Origin: Nostoc cf. commune SO-36
GTDB taxonomy: Bacteria > Cyanobacteriota > Cyanobacteriia > Cyanobacteriales > Nostocaceae
DNA: 64,000 nucleotides
Assembly: GCF_023734775.1 (NCBI RefSeq)
Contig: NZ_AP025732.1
Span: 6,012,501-6,076,500, forward strand
Reading direction: 5' to 3'
Both the position numbers and the translations under genes were made by a program. Every line of letters starts with the position of its first letter. Within the stretch, counting starts at the first letter, position 1. Shown here one piece after another: positions 42,617-50,906 of this stretch. The notes under the pieces are model-generated. The model made no database searches, had not been told where the DNA came from, and worked only from the letters and a program-made list of their open reading frames with translations.

Positions 42617-42709
42617 TAGGACTTACGCAAAATCTCTCTCCAACTCTGATTTCTCCGTGTACTCTGCGCCTCTGTGGTTCGTTATTCCGTAACTCTTGCG
42701 TAAGTCCTA
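42617..42709. mobile_element. MITE-like element between pqqD and pqqE, 93 bp
   Basis: TAGGACTTACGCAA (42617-42630) is perfectly inverted at 42696-42709. Flanked on the pqqE side by ATTCGTA heptamer repeats. No coding capacity. It may place a hairpin in the pqq transcript. Confidence 0.75.
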
Positions 42710-42733
42710 ATTAATACAAGGAGTGAAATCTCC

Positions 42734-43039
42734 TCATAAACTAACTTTTACCTCCTGCTTGTTACCTTCTACAATTAATAGTCCTCGTTTACTAATTCGA
42801 GAGAGCAGATGGCGCACGTCCTCTACCAAATTTTCACCCTGGTATTGTTTCTCCAACTCTGCTGCGATCGCATTCAGAGTTCGCTCACCGTTACAAAGTC
42901 CTAGAATTGCTGCTGCTGTGGAGTTTAATTTTAGTGCCCCTTCTGGAACCAGGAGCCAATGCTGCTTTCTTAGGTCATCCCAGCGCAAACGCACACCACG
43001 AACTAGGCGCGGTCGAGCATGATTCTCTATAGTACTCAT
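42734..43039 (-). CDS. pqqD: PqqA-binding chaperone PqqD
   Basis: Small RiPP-recognition-element protein that binds the PqqA leader and presents it to PqqE. The 101 residues show the family pattern: RPRLVRGVRLRWDDLRKQH, WLLVPEGALKLNSTAAAILGLC and the winged-helix part RTLNAIAAELEKQYQG with VEDVRHLLSRISKRGLL. The usual length is about 90. It lies between pqqC and pqqE on the minus strand, with ATTCGTA heptamer repeats (43040-43075) just upstream. Confidence 0.93.
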   Translation of the reverse strand: MSTIENHARPRLVRGVRLRWDDLRKQHWLLVPEGALKLNSTAAAILGLCNGERTLNAIAAELEKQYQGENLVEDVRHLLSRISKRGLLIVEGNKQEVKVSL

Positions 43040-43111
43040 TTAATTCGTAATTCGTAATTCGTAATTCGTAATTAGCAAAATCAGAACCCAATGCCCATGC
43101 ACGTATTTAAT

Positions 43112-43840
43112 TTATTCTCTATGCTCTTCTTGAGGTCTAGTATCGCCCTGTTCAATCGCTTCTAACTGGCTCCATAATAAATTGCACTTGAATACTAAAG
43201 CCTGTACTGCTTTCTCTTGAGAATCACGAGTCCGACAGTGTTTGAGGACTTGATTGAGGGCATATTGAGCATCTCTGGGTGCTTGGTGAAGACGTGCCCG
43301 AAAGTAGTCAAATCCAGCAGGATCGATCCACGGGTAATGCTGTTCTAAGGCAACTAAGCGGACTCGAATTGCATCTGGGCCAAAGAGTTCAGTCAGTGAT
43401 GCAGCTACTGCTTCAATCCAAGGTCGAGTGCGACAAAAGTTAACGTAGGCATCCACTGCATATTGAACTCCTGGTAGTACGTGCTGGTCTTCTAAGAGTT
43501 CTTGACGAGACAATCCTACAGCTTTACCGAGTTTTAACCATGCCTCAATACCACCTTCGCCCTCAGCTTGACCATCATGATCGATGATGCGTTGAATCCA
43601 TTCTCGCCGCACTTCTAAATCAGCGCAGTTTGACAATATAGCAGCATCTTTAAGGGGAATACTTTTTTGATAATAAAATCTATTTGCTACCCAGCGTCGT
43701 ACTTCTGTTGGCGTTAAATCACCACTGTTCATTCTTGCATGAAATGGATGCAGATGATGATAGCGGCGATGTTGCGATCGCAATACCGCTTCTAGTTCTA
43801 TCTGAGTCCACGGGAGAGGTTCTTTAACTAATTCCAACAC
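43112..43840 (-). CDS. pqqC: Pyrroloquinoline-quinone synthase PqqC
   Basis: Cofactorless oxidase that closes the last ring and carries out the final eight-electron oxidation to PQQ. The all-helical 242-residue protein matches the family throughout: YHHLHPFHARMNSGDLTP, RRWVANRFYYQKSIPLKDAAILSN, IDHDGQAEGEGGIEAWLKL, DAYVNFCRTRPWIEAVAASLTELF and YFRARLHQAPRDAQYAL. The active-site His, Arg, Tyr and Lys positions appear present. It starts 21 bp after the pqqB stop, so the two are co-transcribed. Confidence 0.95.
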   Translation of the reverse strand: MLELVKEPLPWTQIELEAVLRSQHRRYHHLHPFHARMNSGDLTPTEVRRWVANRFYYQKSIPLKDAAILSNCADLEVRREWIQRIIDHDGQAEGEGGIEAWLKLGKAVGLSRQELLEDQHVLPGVQYAVDAYVNFCRTRPWIEAVAASLTELFGPDAIRVRLVALEQHYPWIDPAGFDYFRARLHQAPRDAQYALNQVLKHCRTRDSQEKAVQALVFKCNLLWSQLEAIEQGDTRPQEEHRE

Positions 43841-43861
43841 GCTTTTTTTTGCACCTCAAAA

Positions 43862-44767
43862 TTACAATTCTATGGTCAGACCATCGTAACCAACTTCTAT
43901 GCCTGCGGCTTCAACAATTTTGCGTTCCTCTGAATCAGGTAAAAGGATTGGGTTAGTGTTGTTGATGTGAACAAGAATTTTCCGAGGACGGCTTAGTTTA
44001 GCAAGGCTTTTTAAACTAGTGTTAAGGGGTAAGTGTCCCATATCGCGGGCTTGCAGCTTGGATATTCCTAAAGCCAATAATTCATCATTTTCCCAGCAAG
44101 TGCCATCTACTAAAATGCAGTCACTAGACTCAAACCGCTCTAAGATTTTTTCGTCAAGTTCAGCTAAACCTGGAGCATAAGTAGCAACTTTACCAGTTGT
44201 GCGATCGCGAAATGTCAAACCTATAACCCAAACTCCATCTAAATTTGCCTTGTGGCGCATATATTTTGGTGGTTTGGCTGCTAGGGGAAATACTTCCACT
44301 TCCAAACCATCTGCTCCATTTAACCCCAGGTTTATAGGTACATGAGGTTCAAGTACAGACCATTCGACACCACAATAGCTTGCTAAAGTAGACAGCAGAG
44401 GATAACCCTCTGTCAAAGCCTTACGTACTGTTTCTGTACCGTAGACGCGCAGTTTTTCTGTAGATTCTCTGAGAATAACCAGCCCGGTGGTATGGTCAAT
44501 TTCTGCATCAGTTAACAAGACACCTGCGATCGGGCTTGACCGAATTGTAGACGGTTGTCCTTCCCGCAATTTTTCTAACTGCGGACGTACATCTGGAGAG
44601 GCATTGACCAAAAACCAAGGCTGATTATTTTTCCTCACTGCAATTGATGACTGGTTTAGCCAATTTACACCTGCACGATTTGTGCGGACTGCTTGGCAAT
44701 TAGGACAGTTACAATTCCATTGGGGAAAACCACCACCTGCGGCAGTACCAAGAATTTTTAGGAACAT
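43862..44767 (-). CDS. pqqB: PQQ biosynthesis protein PqqB (metallo-beta-lactamase fold)
   Basis: Iron-dependent hydroxylase acting on the Glu-Tyr di-amino-acid intermediate. The N-terminus has the family motif LGTAAGGGFPQWNCNCPNC, with the zinc-binding Cys set, followed by AVRTNRAG. The fold motif DAEIDHTTGLVILRES replaces the usual HxHxDH, as in other PqqB proteins. Further on are GHLPLNTSLKSLA and HINNTNPIL, both standard. Length 301 is normal. It follows pqqA by 55 bp on the minus strand. Confidence 0.95.
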   Translation of the reverse strand: MFLKILGTAAGGGFPQWNCNCPNCQAVRTNRAGVNWLNQSSIAVRKNNQPWFLVNASPDVRPQLEKLREGQPSTIRSSPIAGVLLTDAEIDHTTGLVILRESTEKLRVYGTETVRKALTEGYPLLSTLASYCGVEWSVLEPHVPINLGLNGADGLEVEVFPLAAKPPKYMRHKANLDGVWVIGLTFRDRTTGKVATYAPGLAELDEKILERFESSDCILVDGTCWENDELLALGISKLQARDMGHLPLNTSLKSLAKLSRPRKILVHINNTNPILLPDSEERKIVEAAGIEVGYDGLTIEL

Positions 44768-44822
44768 AAAAACAAAAAGCAGGTAGAGGTTTTAATTGGG
44801 CAATTAAACTTAATATTTACAA

Positions 44823-45014
44823 CTATTGCCCATGAAGAATGTATGTGGTTATTTCCATACACAAATCAAACTCATCAAAATCTGGTTTTTCCCAATCAAT
44901 TGCTGACTTAATATTTGGAGGATGAAATGAGGTTCTAGAAGATACATCCTCACTTAATTTTGAGCTATTGCTTTCTGGCTCTTGCATAGAGTGATTGTTT
45001 GTTTCACGAATCAT
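44823..45014 (-). CDS. pqqA: PQQ precursor peptide PqqA, unusually long
   Basis: The substrate peptide of PQQ synthesis. The last 23 residues have the PqqA pattern: WEKPDFDEFDLCMEITTYILHGQ, with the crosslinked Glu54 and Tyr58 in the ExxxY core. Preceding it are about 40 extra residues, rich in Ser, Asn and Glu. Most PqqA peptides are only 22-40 residues. ATG at 45014 is chosen because AGAGGTG precedes it; a TTG at 45062 would make it 79 residues. It is directly upstream of pqqB on the same strand. A TATAAT at 45065-45070 (minus strand) is a promoter candidate. The tail motif and position make the call, although annotation programs often miss it. Confidence 0.85.
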   Translation of the reverse strand: MIRETNNHSMQEPESNSSKLSEDVSSRTSFHPPNIKSAIDWEKPDFDEFDLCMEITTYILHGQ

Positions 45015-45294
45015 TAGGGACACCTCTGGAAATAAATGTTCAGTTTGTAATTTGGCCTGCAATTAATTATAGTAATTTTACTTACTATTTGTCTTCTTTG
45101 CTGGCTCAAAATATCTTTGCTTTAGACTAAACTGGGTTAAACAAGAAACACACAGTATTTTTACTGCTCTTTTACTATTTTTTATTATACGTGTCAGCAA
45201 AAGGGGTTTGCAAAGTCGGTAACTAGATATATTTGTGCCAAAGCATCAATCTTGACGTTGTTTAAAACCACACTGAGTCGTTTTTCATCCCCTA

Positions 45295-45335
45295 CCTAAA
45301 GGACAGAATACGGTACTGTGTACCTGTTCTTTAGG
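45295..45335. other. Hairpin upstream of the beta-helix protein gene
   Basis: CCTAAAGGACAG (45295-45306) and CTGTTCTTTAGG (45324-45335) form a 12-pair stem with one G-T pair. It lies 100 bp before the DUF1565 gene and 280 bp from pqqA, within a 370-bp spacer otherwise without features. It could end an upstream transcript or sit in a leader RNA. Confidence 0.5.
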
Positions 45336-45433
45336 GGCTTTCAAACTTCCCAACATTCCCTGTAATATTATCGACAGAATACTCTCTAAAGAGTATAAGA
45401 ATTTATTGTTATTTCTAAGGAGTAGTGTTAAAT

Positions 45434-47314
45434 ATGATTCTCCCTCGTGTGTTTCCTGAGTACCGTAGAGTAGATATTATGCTTGTAAACCTGAAGTTTC
45501 TGAAATCAGCAAGGCTTTTATTTTTTAATTTTTCAGTATTATCTTTTACTTTAGCTATGGGAACGGCAAGTATGGCGTTCTTAGGTACAAGCCTAGATAG
45601 TGCAATCGCTCAGATTCCATTGACACCAGATTCAGCGCCTCCAGGTGGGCAAACATCTCAGGTTAACGTGCTATTTGTCAACCCTAGTGTTGGAGATGAC
45701 AGCACAGGCAATGGCAGCGAATCCACCCCTATAAAAACCATTACCCAAGGGTTACGATTAGCTAACGCCAATACTGTAATTATGCTCTCCACAGGCACTT
45801 ATAGCGCCGAGACAGGAGAAGAATTTCCCTTAATGCTGAAACCGGGTATTTCAATTCAAGGCAGCCCTAGCAATCGAGGTAAAGATATTATCATTCAGGG
45901 AGGCGGTGATTACCTGAGTCGGAGCTTTGGCGGTCAAAATGTCACAATTGTAGGGGCAAATCAAGCCTTGCTCACTGGGGTGACGGTGACGAACCCTAAT
46001 CGCCGTGGTTACGGTTTATGGATTGAATCTAGCAATCCGGTAGTTACGGAAAATACATTTACTGGCAGTACCCAAGATGGAATTTCCGTCAGTGGTAATG
46101 CTGCACCGAGCATTAGCAAGAATTATTTTGAACGCAATGGAGCCAATGGCATCACAATTGGCGGTAACTCCAGTCCTGAGGTGAAAGAAAATATCTTTCA
46201 TCAAACGGGTTTTGGCATCAATATTGCCCAAAATGCCGCTCCGATCATCATAGGCAATCAAATTCACAACAATAGATCGGGAATTATAGTGCAAGCAAAA
46301 GCTCGCCCCATTTTACGGAATAATTCTATTCAAGATAATAAAGAAGATGGTCTAGTTGCGATCGCTCAAGCAATGCCAGATTTGGGTAATGCATCCGAGC
46401 CTGGGGGTAATCAATTTAAAAATAATGCCCGCTACGACATTAACGCCAGCGCTGCCAAACAGGTGATTCCTGCTGCTGGCAATAACCTTGTGAGCGATCG
46501 CATCACTGGTAAGGTAGATATTAACGCGACAACAGCACTAGCAACCGAAAATTCTCAACCTGTTCCTGCTGCCAATAATGTTTTACGAGAAATACCAGCA
46601 AACGGTGAAATAACCTTTTCGGCTCCTGAAATCTCCGAAACTAGCAATAGCATTTCCGCAAATAATCCTGTTTCTGCACAAATAAACAGCCAATTGCTGC
46701 CATTAATGCCAGCCAATGTACAAGTGTCCCCGCCTACATCCAATCAACAACCACCCACCCCTAAAGTCGCCGGATTTCCAACTCCTAGCAGTTTAGCAGG
46801 AAGACAAATAACAACTGACACTCAAGTTGCACAGCCGCCTAATACACCACAGTTAAATTATGTGCGGATTGATCCTAATACGATTGAGTTTACTGCCCCT
46901 GAGTATCCATCCAATTCAGTTGCACAGTCACCAGTTACAAGCGTGAGGGAGCAAATACAGCAGCCGTTAGCAAGACTAGAAACTGCTGCCCCAGGTGCTT
47001 CAGCACTTTTACCACTTCCTGAGAACAATATCCCCATTGCTAATACTCGCAATATGCAAACAAGTTCTGCAAGTATTCCTTATAGTGGTAACTCTGCGAC
47101 ACAATTTGGTGTACGTTATCGCGTAGTAGTTCCACTCTTCACTGATAAAGACCAAGATTTAGTGCGATCGCTTGCTCCTGGTGCATTTCCCACAGTCTGG
47201 GAAGGTCAAAGAGTTATGCAAGCAGGAGTATTTAGCAGTGAATATAACGCTAAAGAAATGCTCAAAATACTTTCTAGCAATGGTTTAAGAGTCATTATGG
47301 AACCGTTGAATTGA
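45434..47314 (+). CDS. Exported DUF1565 right-handed beta-helix protein
   Basis: About 626 residues. A signal peptide or anchor lies at about 30-55 (LLFFNFSVLSFTLAMGTASMAFLG), ending near SAIAQ. Residues 75-290 form a DUF1565/pectate-lyase-like beta helix: NPSVGDDSTGNGSESTPIKTITQGL, then short repeats with VTENTF, APSISKNYF, SSPEVKENIF and APIIIGNQI. The middle (about 330-540) is a Pro/Asn/Ser-rich linker of low complexity. The C-terminal 75 residues (YRVVVPLFTDKDQDLVRSL...AGVFSSEYNAKEMLKILSSNGLRVIME) look like a SPOR-type peptidoglycan-binding domain. Likely a cell-surface or septal-wall protein. ATG 45434 has AAGGAG upstream; GTG 45425 and ATG 45479 are alternatives. Confidence 0.82.
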   Translation: MILPRVFPEYRRVDIMLVNLKFLKSARLLFFNFSVLSFTLAMGTASMAFLGTSLDSAIAQIPLTPDSAPPGGQTSQVNVLFVNPSVGDDSTGNGSESTPIKTITQGLRLANANTVIMLSTGTYSAETGEEFPLMLKPGISIQGSPSNRGKDIIIQGGGDYLSRSFGGQNVTIVGANQALLTGVTVTNPNRRGYGLWIESSNPVVTENTFTGSTQDGISVSGNAAPSISKNYFERNGANGITIGGNSSPEVKENIFHQTGFGINIAQNAAPIIIGNQIHNNRSGIIVQAKARPILRNNSIQDNKEDGLVAIAQAMPDLGNASEPGGNQFKNNARYDINASAAKQVIPAAGNNLVSDRITGKVDINATTALATENSQPVPAANNVLREIPANGEITFSAPEISETSNSISANNPVSAQINSQLLPLMPANVQVSPPTSNQQPPTPKVAGFPTPSSLAGRQITTDTQVAQPPNTPQLNYVRIDPNTIEFTAPEYPSNSVAQSPVTSVREQIQQPLARLETAAPGASALLPLPENNIPIANTRNMQTSSASIPYSGNSATQFGVRYRVVVPLFTDKDQDLVRSLAPGAFPTVWEGQRVMQAGVFSSEYNAKEMLKILSSNGLRVIMEPLN

Positions 47315-47409
47315 GTAGGGCATAGGGCAAAATAGGTGGAGGATACTTTCACGCTTTGATTGCCCCTAAATTCAAATAGCATAGAACCAGATAACCACAA
47401 GACCGTACT

Positions 47410-47703
47410 ATGACTCCACAACTCAAAGCTGCGATCGCTGCTATCCAACTGCTCTCATCTACAGAACGTCAACAACTGCTGCAAATCCTTACCCAAAGCA
47501 ATTTATCCTCACACTCTCAAACCGATCTTAAAAATCTCAGTAATCAGTTTTGGCAAGACACTACGCTCAAGCAGCTACTCGCCACCCAGACCCCTATCAC
47601 CGTTCATAACCTCAAATATCTCGCTGCTGACTTTTGGCCTGAAGAAGACTCCATCGAGGATTTTCTCACCTTCTTGCGACACCAGCGCCAAGAGGCTATC
47701 TAA
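47410..47703 (+). CDS. Small helical protein, antitoxin-like by position
   Basis: 97 residues, soluble, helical, with no recognised domain (LKAAIAAIQLLSSTERQQLLQIL, then DFWPEEDSIEDFLTFLRHQRQEAI). The composition and C-terminal WPEEDSIEDFL recall small antitoxins that precede PIN-domain toxins in cyanobacteria. The next open frame, 10 bp later, is the beginning of a PIN toxin that is broken off after 40 residues. So this may be an orphan antitoxin kept after loss of its toxin. Identity is based mainly on context. Confidence 0.6.
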   Translation: MTPQLKAAIAAIQLLSSTERQQLLQILTQSNLSSHSQTDLKNLSNQFWQDTTLKQLLATQTPITVHNLKYLAADFWPEEDSIEDFLTFLRHQRQEAI

Positions 47704-47713
47704 CTAAACTACC

Positions 47714-47836
47714 ATGAGTCTTCTCCTGATTGATACTGATATCGCTTCTTTCATCCTCAAAGGTAGTGATTATGCCGACCCTTACTTGCCACTTTTGAGT
47801 GGTCAGGAATTGGCACTATTCATGCCCTTTTTTTGA
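47714..47836 (+). pseudogene. VapC-type PIN toxin, truncated after 40 residues
   Basis: ATG at 47714 gives MSLLLIDTDIASFILKGSD, the first strand of a PIN domain with its catalytic Asp. Reading stops at 47834 after LALFMPFF. The last codons and the 20 bases beyond (TTGATTGTCATTGGCGAT) closely match the 3' end of the DUF5615 gene at 48590-48625 (LFIPFS, then TTAATTGTCATTGGCGAT). So the toxin appears to be joined to the tail of another DUF5615-type gene, which removed its remaining catalytic residues. Non-functional as a nuclease. Confidence 0.7.
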
Positions 47837-47911
47837 TTGTCATTGGCGATCGCTCTTTAACGGCTAAAGTAAACTGAAGACAGAAATACTACAAATCCAA
47901 GAATTGCCCCC

Positions 47912-48256
47912 ATGAGCGTTCAAATCGAATTTCAGGTTAGCGCTCCACCGTTTCGTTGGGATGAAGCTGGAGGTATTCGCATCGGTCAAAGCCGCGTTAC
48001 TCTCGATAGCTTGCTAGCAACATACCATAACGGCTCTACACCTGAAGAAATTGCTGTTCAGTATCCCGTTCTCTGTTTAGGGGAGATATACGCAGCGATC
48101 GCATATTATCTCACCCATCGCCAAGAAATCGACAATTACCTAGAGCAGCGTCGCAAAAAAGCTCAACAACAGCGAAATCAATTTGTCCAGCAGTATAATT
48201 TAGCTAATCTTAGGCAGCGCTTGCGCGATCGCTATCAGCCCCAAGGAGAATTATAG
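47912..48256 (+). CDS. DUF433-type antitoxin
   Basis: 114 residues. The middle matches DUF433 winged-helix antitoxins: GGIRIGQSRVTLDSLLATYHNGSTPEEIAVQYPVL with LGEIYAAIAYYLTHRQEIDNYL. The C-terminal part is a charged helix (QRRKKAQQQRNQF). The DUF5615 toxin-like gene begins 3 bp after its stop, the usual order for this pair. It should bind the toxin and its own promoter. Confidence 0.85.
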   Translation: MSVQIEFQVSAPPFRWDEAGGIRIGQSRVTLDSLLATYHNGSTPEEIAVQYPVLCLGEIYAAIAYYLTHRQEIDNYLEQRRKKAQQQRNQFVQQYNLANLRQRLRDRYQPQGEL

Positions 48257-48259
48257 CCA

Positions 48260-48610
48260 GTGCGTCTATTGACTGATGAGAACTTCAATGGCTCGATATT
48301 GCGGGGCTTGATCAGACGTTTACCTGGATTGGATATTGTTCGTGTCCAAGATGTAGGTCTAATCCATACTGATGATTCCACTATCTTAGAGTGGGCAGCC
48401 AATGAAGAACGCATCTTGCTTACCCATGATATAGCAACGATTACTGTCCATGCTTATGAGCGAATCAACAAAGGTTTGTCTATGCCTGGAGTTGTTGAAG
48501 TTATTGCAACGGCTCCGATCGGACAGGTTATTGACGACTTATATTTATTCGTTCGTTGCACTAAGTTTGGTGAATATGAAGGTCAGATCCTTTTCATTCC
48601 CTTTTCTTAA
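48260..48610 (+). CDS. DUF5615 PIN-like toxin
   Basis: 116 residues from a GTG start at 48260. PIN-like fold with N-terminal acidic motif LLTDENFNGSILRGL, a second acidic strand VGLIHTDDSTILEWAANEERILLTHD (paired Asp residues) and a C-terminal strand GQILFIPFS. Such proteins are predicted Mg-dependent RNases partnered with DUF433 antitoxins. Complete in length. Activity not proven for the family member here. Confidence 0.83.
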   Translation: MRLLTDENFNGSILRGLIRRLPGLDIVRVQDVGLIHTDDSTILEWAANEERILLTHDIATITVHAYERINKGLSMPGVVEVIATAPIGQVIDDLYLFVRCTKFGEYEGQILFIPFS

Positions 48611-49008
48611 TTGTCATTGGCGATCTCGGGTCAAAATGAAATCAGTTGCTTTAAGAGAGCGATCGCTTCATAAAATCACTCTCAATAATGTTGAAAAAAT
48701 TGTCAAAGCTGCACGCAGCAGATAGAAAGAAGATGCGCCTATATATAGTGCAAGAAATAAAGAACGAACCGCCAAGAGCGCCAAGTACGCCAATAAATAA
48801 GAAATTAAGAGATTAGACTTGTCGGGTAATAACAAAAAAATGGCTGTAAAGATTACCAGTTAAAGGTTACAGCCATTCCTGTAGGAACTACTATAAACGC
48901 TTACTATATAAGACTTTCAGAAATTTATCGTCCTATTTCCCGACAACTCTATTTAGCGCAGCTTCACAAAGAAATGGTATGAGTCAGGTTCTTTTGCTTT
49001 GACCATCA
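48611..49008. other. Spacer with repeat fragments
   Basis: About 400 bp. Holds a piece of the GAACGAACCGCCAAGAGCGCC repeat (48761-48795), a HIP1 site at 48659 and the minus-strand terminator at 48833-48876. A short open stretch ending at 48725 is unsupported. This spacer is the left border of the block at 49.0-53.2 kb. Confidence 0.5.
48833..48876 (-). terminator. Terminator of the SDR-hydrolase gene block
   Basis: On the minus strand ATGGCTGTAA pairs with TTACAGCCAT (48867-48876 with 48840-48849), followed by seven T. It lies 130 bp beyond the end of the SDR gene at 49009 and suits the end of the 52.0-49.0 kb transcript. Confidence 0.8.
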
Positions 49009-49779
49009 CTACACCGTTTGACCGCCATCAACGACCAAGGCGTGCCCAACAACGAAGGAAGACGCATCCGAACACAGCCAGACCACGGCATTGGCGATCT
49101 CTTCGGGCTGTCCCATCCTTCCAATCGGTTCTTCTGAGATTACCTGTTCTCGTCCTTCAGGAGTGCCACCGGTGAAGCGATCCATCATCGACGTGTCGAT
49201 ATAGCCAGGACAGACGGCGTTGATGCGGATGTTCTGCGAGGCGTAGTCGAGAGCCGCCGACTTGGTGAGTCCGATCAAGCCGTGTTTTGCGGCGGTGTAT
49301 GCGGCTCCACCCTTGATGCCTATGACCCCGGCACCCGATGATGTGTTCACGATCGCGCCGCCCCCTTGCTTGAGTAGCAGCGGAATTTCATACTTCATGC
49401 ACAGAAAAACGCCGCGCAGGTTAATGTTGACGATCCGATCCCACTCTGACTCTTCGATTTGGGCTGTTGCTGCATTCTTCTGCTCCACACCGGCGTTGTT
49501 AAAGGCAAAGTCCAGCCGCCCGAAGGTTTCGATGGTCTTGGAAAGAGCCGCCTTCACGTCCTCGCTTCGCGTCACATCGCACTTGACGGCGATCGCTCGT
49601 CCCCCGAGTTGTTCGATCATGCGCGCCGTTTCTTGATTGCCCTGTTCTGAAACGTCGGCGACCACCACATTAGCGCCTTTACGGGCAAACGCCAGCGCCG
49701 TAGCTCGACCGATGCCGTTCGCTGCTCCGGTTACAAACGCAACCTTTCCCATATAGTTTCCATTCTCGTTCGTTGTCAT
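49009..49779 (-). CDS. SDR-family oxidoreductase (3-oxoacyl-ACP-reductase-like)
   Basis: 256-residue classical SDR. Cofactor motif FVTGAANGIGRATALAFA, NNAG in FAFNNAGVE, catalytic Ser in NTSSGAGV, YTAAKHG with Tyr and Lys, and PGYIDTSMMD. The C-terminus VVGHALVVDGGQTV is standard. Asp after the second strand (VVVADVS) suggests NAD use. Substrate is unknown. Base composition is visibly more GC-rich than neighbouring cyanobacterial genes (third positions mostly G or C), which suggests it was acquired. It ends a four-gene minus-strand set with the cupin, cyclophilin-like and hydrolase genes. Confidence 0.9.
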   Translation of the reverse strand: MTTNENGNYMGKVAFVTGAANGIGRATALAFARKGANVVVADVSEQGNQETARMIEQLGGRAIAVKCDVTRSEDVKAALSKTIETFGRLDFAFNNAGVEQKNAATAQIEESEWDRIVNINLRGVFLCMKYEIPLLLKQGGGAIVNTSSGAGVIGIKGGAAYTAAKHGLIGLTKSAALDYASQNIRINAVCPGYIDTSMMDRFTGGTPEGREQVISEEPIGRMGQPEEIANAVVWLCSDASSFVVGHALVVDGGQTV

Positions 49780-49824
49780 TTTTTAACTCCTAACTTTTAT
49801 TCCAATCAAGATTTCTGAAAGCCG

Positions 49825-50340
49825 TCATTTCGCGTCAGCTTTATATTCCTCGTCCGTCACAGGCTTGAGCCAATTCACCTGACTGTCGCCTTTGTAGTTG
49901 GTAATTACAACGTGCGTCATCGGAGATTCGGATGATGCGCCGTGCCAGTGTTCAATGTCGGGATTGCAAAGAATTACATCGCCTTTGTTAATCGTTTTGA
50001 TGGGTTTGCCTTTTTCTTGATAAAGCCCTTTGCCCATCGTCACGAGTATAGTTTGTCCTGCCGGATGGTTGTGCCAGTTTGTCCGTGCGCCCGGCTCGAA
50101 GGTCACACTGGCGATTGAAAAATTATTGTTTTCGGTTTTTGGAGCGAGTGGCTGCACATAAACCGTTCCCGTAAAAGTTTCCGCCGGGGCTTTTTCGCCC
50201 TTCGGAAAAATCGTGTTTTCAGTTTTATTTTCCGCCTTTTCCATTTTTGTTTGCTCCGTATTAGCCGATTGCTGATTGCTGCATCCAACGGCTAAAAAAA
50301 GTGCCGCGCATAATATCAATCCGATTGTTATATTTTTCAT
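49825..50340 (-). CDS. Cupin-domain lipoprotein
   Basis: 171 residues. Lipoprotein signal peptide with lipobox LAVGC (Cys20). After a Ser/Glu/Lys-rich linker comes one cupin barrel: GARTNWHNHPAGQTILVTMGKG (motif 1 with the His-x-His metal site and Glu/Gln position) and NKGDVILCNPDIEHWHGAS (motif 2 with a further His). Such single-domain cupins, often found with carboxymuconolactone-decarboxylase-like proteins, bind a metal; the reaction is not known. It lies 45 bp before the SDR gene in the same direction. The sequence style (Lys/Asn-rich leader, CSNQQ) resembles Bacteroidetes-type lipoproteins. Confidence 0.85.
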   Translation of the reverse strand: MKNITIGLILCAALFLAVGCSNQQSANTEQTKMEKAENKTENTIFPKGEKAPAETFTGTVYVQPLAPKTENNNFSIASVTFEPGARTNWHNHPAGQTILVTMGKGLYQEKGKPIKTINKGDVILCNPDIEHWHGASSESPMTHVVITNYKGDSQVNWLKPVTDEEYKADAK

Positions 50341-50359
50341 AATTTTATTCTCCCGGTGA

Positions 50360-50860
50360 TTACTCTAATTCAAACGTCACCGTTACGTTTCCTGATCCTA
50401 CTGCGGCTTCAAGCCCTGAAGGATCGTCCATCCGTCCGAGTTTTGTATAACTGTATTGCGTCGGAAATGTTTTATAGAAAAGCACTAAGGTATTGCTTCC
50501 CCAAACCATCAGATCGCCTTTGTTGATTGTTTTGGGATTGGAAGAGTCGGTCGGCAAATTGTTCGAGAAATCATATTTTTTCTCGTTGCCGTTCAGTTCA
50601 TCCATCTTCAGCGTCAACGGCAGCATCGCTTTGAAAGCGTTTGCCGTCGCATTGTCAAAGAGTGTGGCGTTGAAAGTCTTTGACCCGATTTTAATCTTTA
50701 TCATCTTATTGCCTTTAGTCTCGTTGGCAGCATTACTGCTTTGATTATTAATATTCGTATTACCAGCAAATCCCGATTGGTCTTGACTGCAACCGACGGA
50801 GTTGCCGAAAAGAAATGTTGCTGAAAACATCATTACGATTAAGAATTTTATATTGCTCAT
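50360..50860 (-). CDS. Lipoprotein with cyclophilin-like domain
   Basis: 166 residues. An N-terminal lipoprotein signal ends at NSVGC (Cys24); a short Asn/Ser linker follows. The domain from [43 protein letters not shown] resembles the cyclophilin-like (DUF4440-unrelated) beta-barrel found with oxidoreductase genes, ending [21 protein letters not shown] and [20 protein letters not shown] are further strands. Cyclophilin isomerase residues cannot be confirmed, so only a fold is claimed. It is 19 bp upstream of the cupin gene on the same strand. Confidence 0.72.
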   Translation of the reverse strand: MSNIKFLIVMMFSATFLFGNSVGCSQDQSGFAGNTNINNQSSNAANETKGNKMIKIKIGSKTFNATLFDNATANAFKAMLPLTLKMDELNGNEKKYDFSNNLPTDSSNPKTINKGDLMVWGSNTLVLFYKTFPTQYSYTKLGRMDDPSGLEAAVGSGNVTVTFELE

Positions 50861-50906
50861 TCGTCTTTTTTGAAAGTGAAACGACTTGTTGGTTTCTGCT
50901 TCCTGA

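Noticed and set aside
45072..45085. GTA-N8-TAC, an NtcA-like site upstream of pqqA
   Set aside because: The six fixed bases are expected about 16 times by chance in a window of this size, and the -10 candidate lies right next to it, not about 22 bp away.
48450..48725. 91-codon open frame overlapping the DUF5615 gene
   Set aside because: It overlaps an intact toxin gene in another frame and its unique end contains only spacer and HIP1 sequence.
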